A stretch of 64,000 nt of DNA. It comes from JADFQT01 sp965216025 (lineage in GTDB: Bacteria > Chloroflexota > Dehalococcoidia > Lucifugimonadales > UBA3495). The stretch is taken from assembly GCA_965216025.1 (NCBI GenBank), contig CBDCEX010000014.1:124001-188000 (forward strand), given 5' to 3'. Positions 37,861-46,849 of the stretch are shown here, one piece after another; the stretch's first letter is position 1, and each line of letters begins with the position of its first letter. Below the pieces are notes generated by a model, which did no database searches, was not told the DNA's origin, and saw nothing but the letters and a program-made list of their open reading frames with translations. Position numbers and translations under genes: made by a program.

Positions 37861-38742
37861 AAGAAGCACTAGGGACGTTTGCTAACCTCTACCACGTCAG
37901 CGCCAAAAAACTGCGTGAGTCCGCAATAAGGAACTTATCTCGTACTCCGTTCCTGGCGTCTATTCCCAAGGTCTATTCGAGTCACGACGGACGAGTAATT
38001 GCCAGGACTCCGGGAATAAGCGCTTCTACACCCACTCAAGATGACGAAGCGGAGATTCTTGCACACATGAATCGCGTCGAATACGGAACGCTTGTTAGTA
38101 TCATTGTGCAAGCGTTGATCCTGCCCGCCCTGGACGTGCTGACCTTGGAACATCGCCTGCGAACGGCAGACCTCATCAACCTCGCTAGGCGATCACCGAT
38201 TGTGCCAATAGGCAGGGAAGTTCTCTTCGGCAAGGCGTTGGCTGAAGGATTCAACCGCGATTTTGCTACCTCCATACATCTCCTGGCGCCTCAAATCGAG
38301 CATATGGTGCGTACTCCACTAAAGATCGGGGGTGTGAGCACATCCCACCTCGACCAGGACGGAATAGAAACCGAGAACGGCCTGAGCGCCCTGATTGACC
38401 TTCCCCAGACTAAGGCCATCTTCGGAGAGGACCTGACCTACGAAATCAAGGCCCTCTTCTGTGACCAAATGGGGCCGAATCTTAGGAACAACATTGCCCA
38501 CGGCCTGCTCAATGACCAAGAGGCCCTATCTGTCGATGCGATTTATGCCTGGTGGCTGGGGCTCAAACTCGTGTTCAACACCTTCTGGAATTCCTTGGAC
38601 AGGGAAACGGTGAAGGAGCAGCAGGAAGAGGCAAGTGAAGAGGATTCCGTATAGCACTAAGGGAGGCTAACTCTTGGCGCGTGTAGTTACACTTATTGGA
38701 GTCTACGTGCTTATGCTCACGGCTACGTGGAAGGACTAAACC

Positions 38743-39300
38743 ATGACGGAGCGACTGTTTTGCGGTGCCGATTTGAGAGATGTCTTAACTGCGCAAGAGC
38801 AAGCGTTGTCAAAAGAAATCGGCTCACTGAGCGAGGATCGAGTTCTAAGCACGTCACTAGTGGACCTGTGCGATTACTTCGTGGAGAAGGACAGGGTTGA
38901 ACCAGTTGTAATTGACGAGTCGGAAATCAAGGTCGATTACGGAGACGCTCAAATTGATGTTAGCCGGAGGTTTGAATATGCTGTATTCGACAGGAGCGGG
39001 CCCGCTTATGTGACCGGTACCAGGATTACCTTCTTTGTGCCGTTCTCAGGCGACCCAGGGCTTTTCAAGTACAGGCCGTCCACTTTCTCCCTCAACCCAC
39101 CGCGAGGAGTAATCCGGGGCAACGAGCTTGTGTTCAGCTACGACCGGACGACCCAAGATGTCCCCAACATCGGAAGCGAATTTGAACAGGAAAAACAAAG
39201 AGTAAAGCAGAACCTCTCCACGATTACCAATCAGGTGGAGCAGTTCAACTCAACCATCCGACCCAAGGTGAGCCAGCACATCGGGGACCGTCGGGAGTCC
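38743..39300 (+). pseudogene. Conserved hypothetical protein, 3' end lost
   Basis: ATG 38743 opens ~186 native residues: LCDYFVEKDRVEPVVI, YGDAQIDVSRRFEYAVFDRSG, VTGTRITFFVPFSGDPGLFK, then a coiled coil (EFEQEKQRVKQNLSTITNQVE). This layout resembles a family of uncharacterised bacterial proteins of ~300 residues ending in a longer helical tail. The sequence breaks off at about 39300, where an unrelated Uma2-type tail follows. It lies 88 bp downstream of the DUF4209 remnant and may have formed an operon with it. Confidence 0.55.
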
Positions 39301-39502
39301 TGCAAGGCTACAGCAGAGTGCTGAACCTCTTCCGATGGGGACACGGAGAGCTGAGATGGGATGACCCGGACACCGGCCAGCACATCCTTACGTACTCTGA
39401 CCTCCAAGCCCGGGCCAACGCAGAGCAAGAAGCCCACATGGCGGCCGAGGCCCGCGTCGGGAGCTCGAAGCAGAAATGGAACGGAGGGACAGGAAAGACT
39501 GA
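39301..39502 (+). pseudogene. Uma2-family endonuclease C-terminal remnant
   Basis: LRWDDPDTGQHILTYSDLQA followed by a charged helix (EEAHMAAEARV in one frame, then ELEAEMERRDRKD and stop in another) is the typical tail of Uma2-like proteins. The nuclease domain is absent and one frameshift lies at about 39455. A remnant only. Confidence 0.55.
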
Positions 39503-39711
39503 AGGCCAAACCGAGCGAGCCTTTCCGGTCATATCCATCCCAGAGCACCGCCAGTCAGGCGGATAACCAGAAGGCCACCTCTTGTTGGGAGGTGACCTTT
39601 ACACACGTCCAGCGCGTGCAGGAAGAGCAGCGGAATCGACCCTCAGCCCATCAATCGGAAGGACGAACTAGCCAGTGAGTTTCACTCCCTTCTCGACGGC
39701 CATCGGGCAGC

Positions 39712-39861
39712 TAAACTGATACCAAGGTGAAATACGCATTGGGGAAGATCTCAAGAGTGGGGTAGGGTAGTCCTCCAGGTACAGGTGGAAGAGCTTCAGT
39801 GGGTCACATAAGCTAATCTTCATCGTCCCACAAATGTAGATTCCACCTTGGCTTTAGTTTA
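39712..39861. repeat. IS630-related MITE, copy A (150 bp)
   Basis: TA-bounded element beginning TAAACTGATACCAAGGTG and ending CCACCTTGGCTTTAGTTTA. It shares ~25-bp ends with the copy at 51595-51742 and resembles the IS630 termini at 34691 and 32436. The interior is non-coding. Confidence 0.8.
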
Positions 39862-39953
39862 GCATGGCACGAACTCCACAACCCGAGGGCGACTCTGCAA
39901 GACCATCGCCTTAAGTTCGACAATGCGGAACGAGTATCTACTGCGGGACGTTA

Positions 39954-40100
39954 ATGCCGATGTTAGTGGACCTGTACATGGCCGGTCAGCTGAAGCTGGA
40001 CGAGCTGGTCAGCCGAACCTTCTCCCTTGAGGAAATAAACACTGCCTTCGATGTACTCGACCGAGGGGAGGTGGCACGGAGCATCATCCGTTACACCTAA
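39954..40100 (+). pseudogene. Zinc alcohol dehydrogenase C-terminal remnant
   Basis: The 48 codons before the stop at 40098-40100 read MLVDLYMAGQLKLDELVSRT, FSLEEINTAFDVLDRGEVAR and SIIRY. This is the conserved end of class III/medium-chain alcohol dehydrogenases. The remainder of the gene is absent upstream. Confidence 0.7.
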
Positions 40101-40222
40101 AGAGGGCTGGCGGAGGAAGTGGTGGCCTCCGTCGATGCGGGAGAGGAACTCTGATGCTTCAATACCTCTGGGACGTGTCAGCGAAGGAGGAGGGCGTTCC
40201 AGCGGCGGCTTGCTCCGCCGGT

Positions 40223-40324
40223 CAGCCCTTCCAACGCGACAAGACCGAAGTCACCCTGCCCAGCACCGGCACCACGATTAAAGTAATGCCCAGTGATGCG
40301 GAGACGGCCTTCGGAATTGATTGA
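40223..40324 (+). pseudogene. Possible phage terminase large-subunit fragment
   Basis: QPFQRDKTEVTLPSTGTTIK and VMPSDAETAFGID resemble the stretch before the Walker B strand of terminase large subunits (SGSxIKxLPxDxxxAxG-like). Only ~33 codons remain and there is no supporting phage gene nearby, so this is tentative. Confidence 0.3.
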
Positions 40325-40517
40325 AGCTTGGCTATTGGTTGGTCAGTTCAGGGAGGAGGGGTCGGAACCCATGGCAACATAGACATCCACGTGCATAAGT
40401 CGGATTACCTTCCCAAGTGGAACGAGCCCAATCTATCCCCCACCGAAGCGCGGCACGATTATAAGCTGGGGGTTTGTCCTGACAATGGCAGGACGGGGAT
40501 CTGAAGTAAAGGCGGGC

Positions 40518-41003
40518 CTAGTCGTCGGGCTGATCCCTGTTGGGTTCAACTCCGTTCACGGTCTCATCAGAGCCGTGGCTGTTCTGCTCCATGTTTTGGG
40601 TCGGTACGTCCATTATCTCTTGTTCCAAAATGACATCTTTCCTGGCAAAGGGCTCATCTATATTCGAGAAGCCATACCTGTTCCCGGCCGCGCTGCTATA
40701 CTTTTCCGCCTCAAAGTCCAGCAGGAGGGGGTACAGTTTCTTTTTTATGGCCAGACCGATGGGCTCTCCCCTTACCTTCATGTTGGTGGGCAATATTTCC
40801 CGCAGATACCAAGTCTCTATCTCGCTCAGGTACAACTCCTGGGGGTTTCCCCCGTTCTGAGCCTCCAAGAAGGCCCTGCCCATTTTCAGGATCAGGTCGG
40901 GATAGGCCGGATTTGACCCGTCCAGCCACTTGTGCCCTACCGAGATAATCTGTTCAAGTGCCTCTATTTCGGTTGCTGTGAACGTGACAAGTTTACCATC
41001 CAT
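40518..41003 (-). CDS. Hypothetical protein
   Basis: ATG 41003 follows GGAGGG at five bases. The 161-residue acidic, soluble product reads DGKLVTFTATEIEALEQIIS, DGSNPAYPDLILKMGRAFLE, YLSEIETWYLREILPTNMKV and a Gln/Asn-rich tail. I see no membrane segment or catalytic motif. The clean start and protein-like sequence among degenerate genes suggest an intact gene of unknown function. Confidence 0.6.
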   Translation of the reverse strand: MDGKLVTFTATEIEALEQIISVGHKWLDGSNPAYPDLILKMGRAFLEAQNGGNPQELYLSEIETWYLREILPTNMKVRGEPIGLAIKKKLYPLLLDFEAEKYSSAAGNRYGFSNIDEPFARKDVILEQEIMDVPTQNMEQNSHGSDETVNGVEPNRDQPDD

Positions 41004-41153
41004 GCGACCCTCCAACGCCCTTATCCTATAAAGCTCACAATAACTATAGCGTCCTTGGCGGAGGAACCAGCCGAATCCTGGCTTGAGGGAGTACCCCTAG
41101 TTCTACAGCCGCACTAGTGGAGAGTGGTATCACCCGCCATAACCTTGGAGAAA

Positions 41154-41291
41154 GCTAACCTCATAGTGGTGGAAGACGGATGCGCCGATAGGGACCCGGA
41201 AGTCCACCAACTTCTGATGGAGAAGGTCTTTCCCCGGCAAGGGACCGTAGTTAGTCTCACAGAGTTGGTTGCGGCGTTGACTTCGTTGTAG
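41154..41291 (+). pseudogene. Isochorismatase-family hydrolase C-terminal remnant
   Basis: ANLIVVEDGCADRDPEVHQL and LLMEKVFPRQGTVVSLTEL then stop are the end of a cysteine hydrolase of the isochorismatase fold, including the nucleophile-Cys region (EDGCAD). The N-terminal domain is absent. Confidence 0.65.
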
Positions 41292-41458
41292 ATTCACCTT
41301 TGCTCCAGCCGTCGCTCGTAGTCTTCTTCGGCTTTTATTAAGGCCAAATCTTAGCTGTTGACAGAATCGCACGGTTTGCTAGATTGGACTAACGAACTAG
41401 AATCACCCAAACCTGTGGAAACTTCAGAGGTGCCAGAAGAGCGCAAGGAAGATGCGGA

Positions 41459-41710
41459 TCAAGATTTGGAACGTTTGGCTTCGATCCTTCCTAGTTTATT
41501 TCCCATGTCGGTTAACGAGACACTACCGTCGGATTGGAAATTGACTAAACCATTTTCTTCCATCCCCAGAAGCGCCAGGTCAACCGGAATGTCATCTGTC
41601 TGAAAGATGTATCGAAGTCTGCCTTGCAGATCTGGCTCCTGCATCCCACTGGGATGCTTCGCCAATTCAACGAGGATTTTTCGTTGGAGTTTTCGTGGTG
41701 TCGTAGGCAT
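41459..41710 (-). CDS. Small winged-helix-like protein
   Basis: 83 residues: RKLQRKILVELAKHPSGMQE, PDLQGRLRYIFQ, LALLGMEENGLVNFQSDGSV. The helix-turn-helix plus beta-wing order suggests a small DNA-binding regulator. ATG 41710 has a weak ribosome-binding site. No neighbour on the same strand gives a clue. Confidence 0.5.
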   Translation of the reverse strand: MPTTPRKLQRKILVELAKHPSGMQEPDLQGRLRYIFQTDDIPVDLALLGMEENGLVNFQSDGSVSLTDMGNKLGRIEAKRSKS

Positions 41711-41790
41711 GTCTGGCCACCAATCAAGCTAAAAGACTGTGTTAATCCTATATACGGAGGAGGCTGGCTGGGCTGGAGAATCAGATATTG

Positions 41791-42585
41791 CTACGCCGTT
41801 CCGTTCTGCGAGATTAACACAACACAAGGGGGGCACTGGGCCGTGGCCCCGCCATCGATTACCAACTCACTACCGGTGATGAAGGAAGCCTCATCGGAGG
41901 CCAGGTACAGCACTCCGTAGGCAATGTCTTCCGCCGTCCCAATTCTACCCAAGGGTATCCGCTGGGTCCGTTCCTCCCGATGCGCTGCATCTGCCAGGAT
42001 GTCCTCCGTCATGGGAGTCTCAAGAAGCCCAGGGTGGACAGAGTTGGCCCGTATGCCATCCTTAGCGTATTGGACGGCCGTTGCCTTGGTGAAGAGGCGC
42101 ACCGCTCCCTTGGTCGCGGCATAGCTCGCCCCACTGTATGGGCTACCCACGAGCCCGGCGGTAGAGGAGATGTTTATGATGGAGCCTCCTCCACTCTGTC
42201 TCATGGCCGGGATCGCTCGTTTGGTACCCAGGAACACCCCTTTAGCGTTAATCGCCATGATCCGGTCCCAGTCCTCTTCGGTGGTGTCCTCTATGCCCTT
42301 ACGGAGGGAAATGCCAGCGTTATTAATCAGGATGTCCAGCTTCCCATAGCGGCTGACAGCGGTCTCAACTGCGGACACCCAGTCGGCTTCTTGAGTTACG
42401 TCCAGGTGGATGTAGAGAGCCTCACCGCCCGCCTCATGTATTTCGGCCTCCACTTTCTTGCCTTGATCGTCCAGAACATCCCCAAAGACCACCCTTGCCC
42501 CTTCTTGTGCAAGAAGCTTAGCCTCGGCGGCACCCTGGCCACGAGCACCGCCACTAATCAAAGCCACCTTTCCTTCTAACCTCAT
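41791..42585 (-). CDS. Short-chain dehydrogenase/reductase (SDR)
   Basis: A 264-residue classical SDR. The NAD-binding GGARGQG motif (about 12-18), the LDVT and NNAGIS motifs (about 88) and the catalytic Ser-Tyr-Lys set (ISSTAGLVGSPYSGASYAATK) are intact. It resembles 3-alpha-hydroxysteroid/cyclopentanol dehydrogenase-type oxidoreductases; the substrate is unknown. I choose ATG 42585, with GGGAGG upstream, over the longer frame to 42627. The end has ~13 extra residues (CPPCVVLISQ) beyond the usual GGATAQ. It lies downstream of a broken VOC gene on the same strand. Confidence 0.9.
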   Translation of the reverse strand: MRLEGKVALISGGARGQGAAEAKLLAQEGARVVFGDVLDDQGKKVEAEIHEAGGEALYIHLDVTQEADWVSAVETAVSRYGKLDILINNAGISLRKGIEDTTEEDWDRIMAINAKGVFLGTKRAIPAMRQSGGGSIINISSTAGLVGSPYSGASYAATKGAVRLFTKATAVQYAKDGIRANSVHPGLLETPMTEDILADAAHREERTQRIPLGRIGTAEDIAYGVLYLASDEASFITGSELVIDGGATAQCPPCVVLISQNGTA

Positions 42586-42675
42586 CGGAGTCCTCCCAGT
42601 AGGCCGGATTGGCATGGCTATCTCCATGCTTAGCCCAAATAGTCGTTAGTTTCAACGACGAAAAACTGGGACCCA

Positions 42676-43042
42676 CTAGGTACGGGTCAGTAGCTCCAGG
42701 ATATGCCCATCTAGGTCTAGGAAATACACGCCTTGCCCACCCCGGCGGCTATTGGTCTTCATATCGTCCAAATCCCTTGGCCCGCTACCGTATTTAATAC
42801 CCTCTGCTTTAATCCGCCCAAAGAATGGTGTTGAAATCTTCGTCGCTCACATAAAAGGTGTAGTGATGGCTTTCAAACCCTTCCCGGTTATCAAAATCCA
42901 GGGTCAGGTCGTCATTTACCTTTATCGGGGCGAAGTGCCCAGCGGGACCTTCGTAAGTGAGGCCAAAGATATTTGCGAACCATCTAGCTGAGGCTTCTTT
43001 ATCCTAAGCAGGTACGATGGTGTGATTCAAAGTGATAGCCAT
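42676..43042 (-). pseudogene. VOC/glyoxalase-fold protein with stop and frameshift
   Basis: From ATG 43042: MAITLNHTIVPA, in-frame TAG, then DKEASARWFANIFGL, DFDNREGFESHHYTFYVSDE. After a frameshift near 42830 it reads FFGRIKAEGIKYGSGPRDL and GVYFLDLDGHILELLTR then stop. These are the two beta-alpha-beta-beta-beta halves of a VOC (glyoxalase/bleomycin-resistance) protein with a metal-binding His/Glu pattern (LNHT; HILELL). Two inactivating lesions. It was probably an operon partner of the downstream SDR. Confidence 0.75.
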
Positions 43043-43207
43043 AAGGTACCTCCGTAATTCGGATTTACCAGGAGATTCGATGGACTGACAAGTGCTAAAT
43101 CCTGATGGACGTAAGCATATTCCAGCCTTGGATATGTATCAACCCATCAACCAATTACCTACAGCTAGGCAACCCTCCCACACCGACGTACCATTCCCCC
43201 ATAATGG

Positions 43208-43385
43208 CTAGAAGTCTGGCCGGAAAGCCATTGGCCGGGTTTTACGCTACGCCAATCAGACGTATTACAGTCTTATGCGGCACAGTAGTACATGTATTAC
43301 GTTGAATCACCCGCTGTTTCATCGATAATCGACGTTATGAAAATGACGGTTTGGGGAGAATCGAGGTTTCCGGCCAGATTTCTAG
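43208..43385. repeat. CTAG-ended MITE, copy 2 (178 bp)
   Basis: CTAGAAGTCTGGCCGGAAA at the left and TTTCCGGCCAGATTTCTAG at the right are near-perfect inverted repeats. The length equals that of the copy inside the lipoprotein at 19894-20071. Direct repeats are not evident here. The flanks (43043-43207 and 43386-43618) hold no gene I can support, only a short ERLLDEIDEATDQREW-like stretch at about 43400. Confidence 0.8.
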
Positions 43386-43618
43386 TGACCGTATTCAGTG
43401 ACGCATTGAACGGCTCCTAGACGAAATAGACGAGGCTACCGACCAGCGTGAATGGTCTAAGGTGCTGGAGCTTGCCTCAGATGTCCCCGCCCGATAAACG
43501 AAAAATCCGGGGGTGGTCCTATTTTGCTGGTTATGGTGTGCAAAAGTAGGACCTCGCTTGCCCAATAAGGCGGGGTGAGATAGGATTTTGGTGCAAGCCG
43601 GGGAGCCAGGAGCAAATC

Positions 43619-44323
43619 TTGAGCAGTGCACCCGCTCTGGATTACACGATCAAGGTCCGCAATAACTCCAGGAGCATCCGTCTTCAGGTATCTCTTCAGA
43701 ATGGCCTGGAAGTGAGTGTTCCTAAGGGTACAAGCCGCAGGCTAATCGAAAGGGTTCTAAAACAAAATCAGGAGTGGATTGTTAATTCCCTAAGCCAGCT
43801 TCCAACCCGGCTGGACCGAGTGGCACCCCAACAAATTGAGCTTCCCGCTATAGGAGAACGCTGGAGTGTAGAATACGAGGCAAGGCCATGCCACCGAATT
43901 AGCGTGGAGGAATCAGGAGAGTGTACTCTCTCGGTTAAAGGCAATCTGAGAGACCCCTACCAAACTGCTCTGGTTTTGAGGAAATGGCTGGGGGACAGAG
44001 CCCGAAAGCATCTTGTACCTTGGCTTGACGATCTTAGCTATGAGCTCAAGCTCCCCTATAGCAAAGTGCTGGTCAAAGGTCAAAGGACCCGCTGGGGCAG
44101 TTGCTCCCCCCAGAAGACCATAAGTATCAACCGAAACCTTTTGTTCCTACCACCTTCCTTAGTCAGGTACGTCTTGATTCACGAACTGGTCCATACCATT
44201 CAGCTGAACCATTCACCTGAGTTCTGGGAGTTGGTTAGAGAACGAGTTCCAAACAGTAAAGAGCTGAACTGGGAGTCAAAGAAGGCCTGGGCACAAGTGC
44301 CACCTTGGGCTTATGAGAAGTAA
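43619..44323 (+). CDS. YgjP-like M48-type metallopeptidase
   Basis: 234 residues. An N-terminal beta-rich domain (YTIKVRNNSRSIRLQVSLQN) is followed by the conserved block KVLVKGQRTRWGSCSPQKTI. The zinc-binding HELVHTIQLNHSPEFWELV (about 195-213) carries HExxH plus the downstream third ligand. This is the DUF45/YgjP architecture. Such proteins are often encoded beside type I restriction systems, though none is visible here. The TTG start at 43619 follows GGAG by about eight bases. Confidence 0.88.
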   Translation: MSSAPALDYTIKVRNNSRSIRLQVSLQNGLEVSVPKGTSRRLIERVLKQNQEWIVNSLSQLPTRLDRVAPQQIELPAIGERWSVEYEARPCHRISVEESGECTLSVKGNLRDPYQTALVLRKWLGDRARKHLVPWLDDLSYELKLPYSKVLVKGQRTRWGSCSPQKTISINRNLLFLPPSLVRYVLIHELVHTIQLNHSPEFWELVRERVPNSKELNWESKKAWAQVPPWAYEK

Positions 44324-44324
44324 C

Positions 44325-44570
44325 ATGGACAATTGCGAGCTGAACGGGTGCACCACCACTCGCATTTTTTGCCGTCCTAACTGTCCTCCCGGGCGAAGGA
44401 CAAAGCCGGAGCACTGAGTGGTATTTGAAAATGCGAAGACGGCGTTAGCTGCAACCTACAAGCCATGTCTTGTTTGCAAACCTCTGCTCGGACCTACAGG
44501 ACCTTGGAGATCTAAGAAGCCGCAGCAACACGAGCCAAACAAACACGGGCGGTCCGTAACCGCGATGTGA
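44325..44570 (+). pseudogene. Ada-type zinc-binding domain with in-frame TGA
   Basis: It begins two bases after the preceding stop. TTTRIFCRPNCPPGRRTKPE and ALAATYKPCLVCKPL provide the four Cys of the Ada N-terminal methylphosphotriester-DNA-binding domain. Codon 31 is TGA (44415-44417), between KPEH and VVFENA; otherwise the 81-codon frame is uninterrupted. The simplest reading is a nonsense mutation in a stand-alone Ada-domain gene coupled to the metallopeptidase. Confidence 0.7.
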
Positions 44571-44613
44571 GGATCCCAGCGCTTAATTACGCTGCTTATA
44601 ATCAGAATTTATA

Positions 44614-45714
44614 TTAGATACAGGCGTCGCGGACGGCTTGGGAGACGGCGGCCAGTCTGGCGTTGTTGGTGACGGTGCCTCGGAAGCCGTTGGTGATATA
44701 GCCCACGGCCAGCCCCGAATCGAAGTCGGCCCATCCGATGGACGTGCCAGCGCCGCCGTGGCCAAAGGTCTTCAACGGGTCTCCCGTGGACTTTCCCATG
44801 CGTTCGTCGGCGAGGGCTAGGCCCAGGGAACGCTGGGCGAAGACGCCGATGGATTTATCGACACCCTCAACCTGAAACTCGACCGCTTCTTCCGCCGTGG
44901 CGGACTGGATCACTGTGGCGCCATCCAACGAACCCTTACGCTCCATCATGGCGTAGAACCGGGCCAGGTCCCCGGCGGTGGCAACACCGTTGGCGCCGGG
45001 CACGACGGACCGGAGCACCGTCGGTTCGCTGAATGTCCCACTGTAGCCGCTGGTGTCCGCGTCGTCTTCCATCAGGTGCATGGGAGACACCCGGCCTTCC
45101 AATCCTGCCGGCAGTCCCACATAGGTGTTGTCCATGCCCAGGGGCGCGGTAAGTTCTTCGGCTATGAACCTGTCAAAGGTGCGTCCATCGACCCGCCGGA
45201 CGATCTCGGCGATGACCCATCCGTAGTTGATGGGGTGGTAGGCTAGGGTTTCGCCGGGCGTGTAGATAGTGGGCGCCTGTTCCATAGCGCGGGTCACCTT
45301 GCTCCAGTCCGACCAATCGGTCCAAGGCAGGGACTCGGGGGTCTGGGGGAATCCGCCCCGGTGGGTCAGGATGTGTCGGATGGTCACGGTCTCTTTACCG
45401 TTTTGGGCGAACTCGGACCAGTGCTTGGACACCAGGTCATCCCATGCAATCTTCCCCTGCTCCTTGAGCATGTAGAGACAGGAGGCGGTCAGAGGTTTGG
45501 TGGAGGACATTAGGACGAACATGGTGTCGGCGGTAACGGGTTCGGTGTTGGCGATGCCCCCGTGAACGTCCACCACCAGGTTCCCGTAGCGGTACACCGC
45601 CAGGCCAGCGCCAGGATGGATGCCCTCGTCGATCTGCTGCTGAAATAGCTGCTTGACCTGGTCCAGTTTCTGGCTGTCCATCGCTACAGCGTCGGGCGCG
45701 GTCAGTGTGGCCAT
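44614..45714 (-). CDS. Serine hydrolase, beta-lactamase/EstB-like
   Basis: About 366 residues from ATG 45714 (AGGAGG just upstream; the frame is open to 45765). The SxxK nucleophile is in MFVLMSSTKPLTAS (about 70), the second-motif Tyr in PGETLAYHPINYGWVIAEI, and the third motif in TFGHGGAGTSIGWAD (about 320). No signal peptide is seen, so it is likely a cytoplasmic class C-like esterase and not a drug-resistance enzyme. ISAs1 copy 3 begins 80 bp upstream of the start and may have separated it from its promoter. Confidence 0.9.
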   Translation of the reverse strand: MATLTAPDAVAMDSQKLDQVKQLFQQQIDEGIHPGAGLAVYRYGNLVVDVHGGIANTEPVTADTMFVLMSSTKPLTASCLYMLKEQGKIAWDDLVSKHWSEFAQNGKETVTIRHILTHRGGFPQTPESLPWTDWSDWSKVTRAMEQAPTIYTPGETLAYHPINYGWVIAEIVRRVDGRTFDRFIAEELTAPLGMDNTYVGLPAGLEGRVSPMHLMEDDADTSGYSGTFSEPTVLRSVVPGANGVATAGDLARFYAMMERKGSLDGATVIQSATAEEAVEFQVEGVDKSIGVFAQRSLGLALADERMGKSTGDPLKTFGHGGAGTSIGWADFDSGLAVGYITNGFRGTVTNNARLAAVSQAVRDACI

Positions 45715-45795
45715 GATGCCTCCTCCGGGTTGAGTTTTGGTCGAAATAGTATAACCCACCGGCATACTTGGGCTTCGATTCCCCTACCAGTCGGA

Positions 45796-46849
45796 CAGGG
45801 CCTTTTCATTTTCTCAAAATAGTATAAAATTATTACCAGTTTAAGCGGGAGGGGAGGATGATGACTTTGAGAGAAGCGCTGGATTTGGTGCCTGACTTCC
45901 GGAGTAGCCAAGGGCGACGCCACTCTTTGGGGGCGATCCTGGCCTTGGCCACCTGTGCCATGCTGTGCGGCGCCCGCAGCTTATACGCCATAGCGCAATG
46001 GGGGCGGGACCAAGGGGGTGCTACGGCGCAGCTTTTGGGGTTCAGCCAGGAGAAGACACCCTGCGTGGCCACCCTCCACCGGGTGTTCAAGGGCCTGGAC
46101 GTGGCGGCCTTTGAGGCAGAAGTCGGCAACTGGCTGGCAAATAGCGGGGTAGAGGCGGATGACCCCCTGTCCCTGGACGGGAAAACCTTGCGAGGGGTCC
46201 ACGGCCAAGAGATACCCGGGGTCCATCTGGTGTCGGCCTACGCTAGCCGCGCTGGGGCAGTGCTGGCGCAGGTAGCTGCGCCGGGCAAAGGGGAAGAATT
46301 GGCGGCGGTCAAAGAAGTATTGGGCCAGGTACCCCTGAAGGGTCGGGTAGTAGTGGCTGATGCCTTACTGACCCAACGGAAAGTCTGTGAGCAGATTGTG
46401 GCAGGCGGCGGAGAGTATCTGCTGCCAGTTAAAGAGAATCAGCCCACCTTGCGCCGAGACCTGGAGGTGGCTTTTTCCCCTGCTAGGAACTGAGAGGGCT
46501 GGTGGGCCAACCGTACCTCCCTGGCTGGCAGCGGAGTGGCGAGCACGCGGGGCCAAGCTGACGGTCTGGGCCGATGCCAGGCGATTGTTGAGCCTTTCCC
46601 GTGGGCATTGGGGCATCGAGAACCGCCTCCACTGGGTACGGGATGTAACCTTCGACGAGGACCGCTCTCAGGTGCGCACTGGGGCCGCCCCTCAGGTGCT
46701 GGCGGGCCTGCGAAACCTGGTCATCAGCTTGGTACGCTGGACTGGGCATTCCAACGTAGCCGCTGCCCTACGCCGCCACAATGCCCATCTCAGCGAAGCT
46801 TTCGACATGATGGGCTTTTCCTACCAGGCAGGAGAATGAAAAGGCCCTG
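45796..46849 (+). mobile_element. ISAs1-family insertion sequence, copy 3 (internally deleted, 1054 bp)
   Basis: Both terminal repeats are present (CAGGGCCTTTTCATTTTC at 45796; inverted end at 46849). Compared with copy 1 it lacks 219 bp between short GATGCCAG-like repeats near 46575. The flanking 10-mers (ACCAGTCGGA and AGGGGCTTTG) do not match, so one side has been rearranged since insertion. Plus-strand orientation, opposite to copies 1 and 2. Confidence 0.85.
45858..46839 (+). pseudogene. ISAs1 transposase, deleted
   Basis: Frame 1 (45858-46493) matches copy 1 through VAFSPARN. Frame 2 resumes after the shared +1 break with LLGTERAGGPTVPP but jumps from LTVWAD to ARRLLSLSRGHWGIEN, losing 73 codons of the central core. 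The terminal Glu region remains. Inactive. Confidence 0.85.

Larger units (their letters stand above)
35923..38654 (+). pseudogene. DUF4209-like protein, cut by IS630 and ISAs1
   Basis: Native sequence from 35923 (GFSDGERCWQRAIDLSRM, LGESDATMVAEKLESLAGEF) runs to 36575, is interrupted by ISAs1 copy 2, and resumes at 37871 in the same frame once the element and one AAGAAGCACT duplicate are removed. The C-terminus (MGPNLRNNIAHGLLNDQEAL, WWLGLKLVF) is the conserved DUF4209 block; RNNIAH also fits a HEPN-like R-x4-H motif. The rebuilt 3' part is 478 residues and lacks its own N-terminus, which was lost at the IS630 junction. Function unknown. Confidence 0.7.

Noticed and set aside
41287..41315. 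TGTAGATTCACCTTTGC as an end of the IS630-type MITE
   Set aside because: Only about 17 bases resemble the MITE right end, and there is no matching left arm or TA boundary.
44415..44417. TGA in the Ada domain as a recoded codon
   Set aside because: No SECIS-like hairpin was evident, and many other pseudogenes nearby make a nonsense mutation the simpler explanation.
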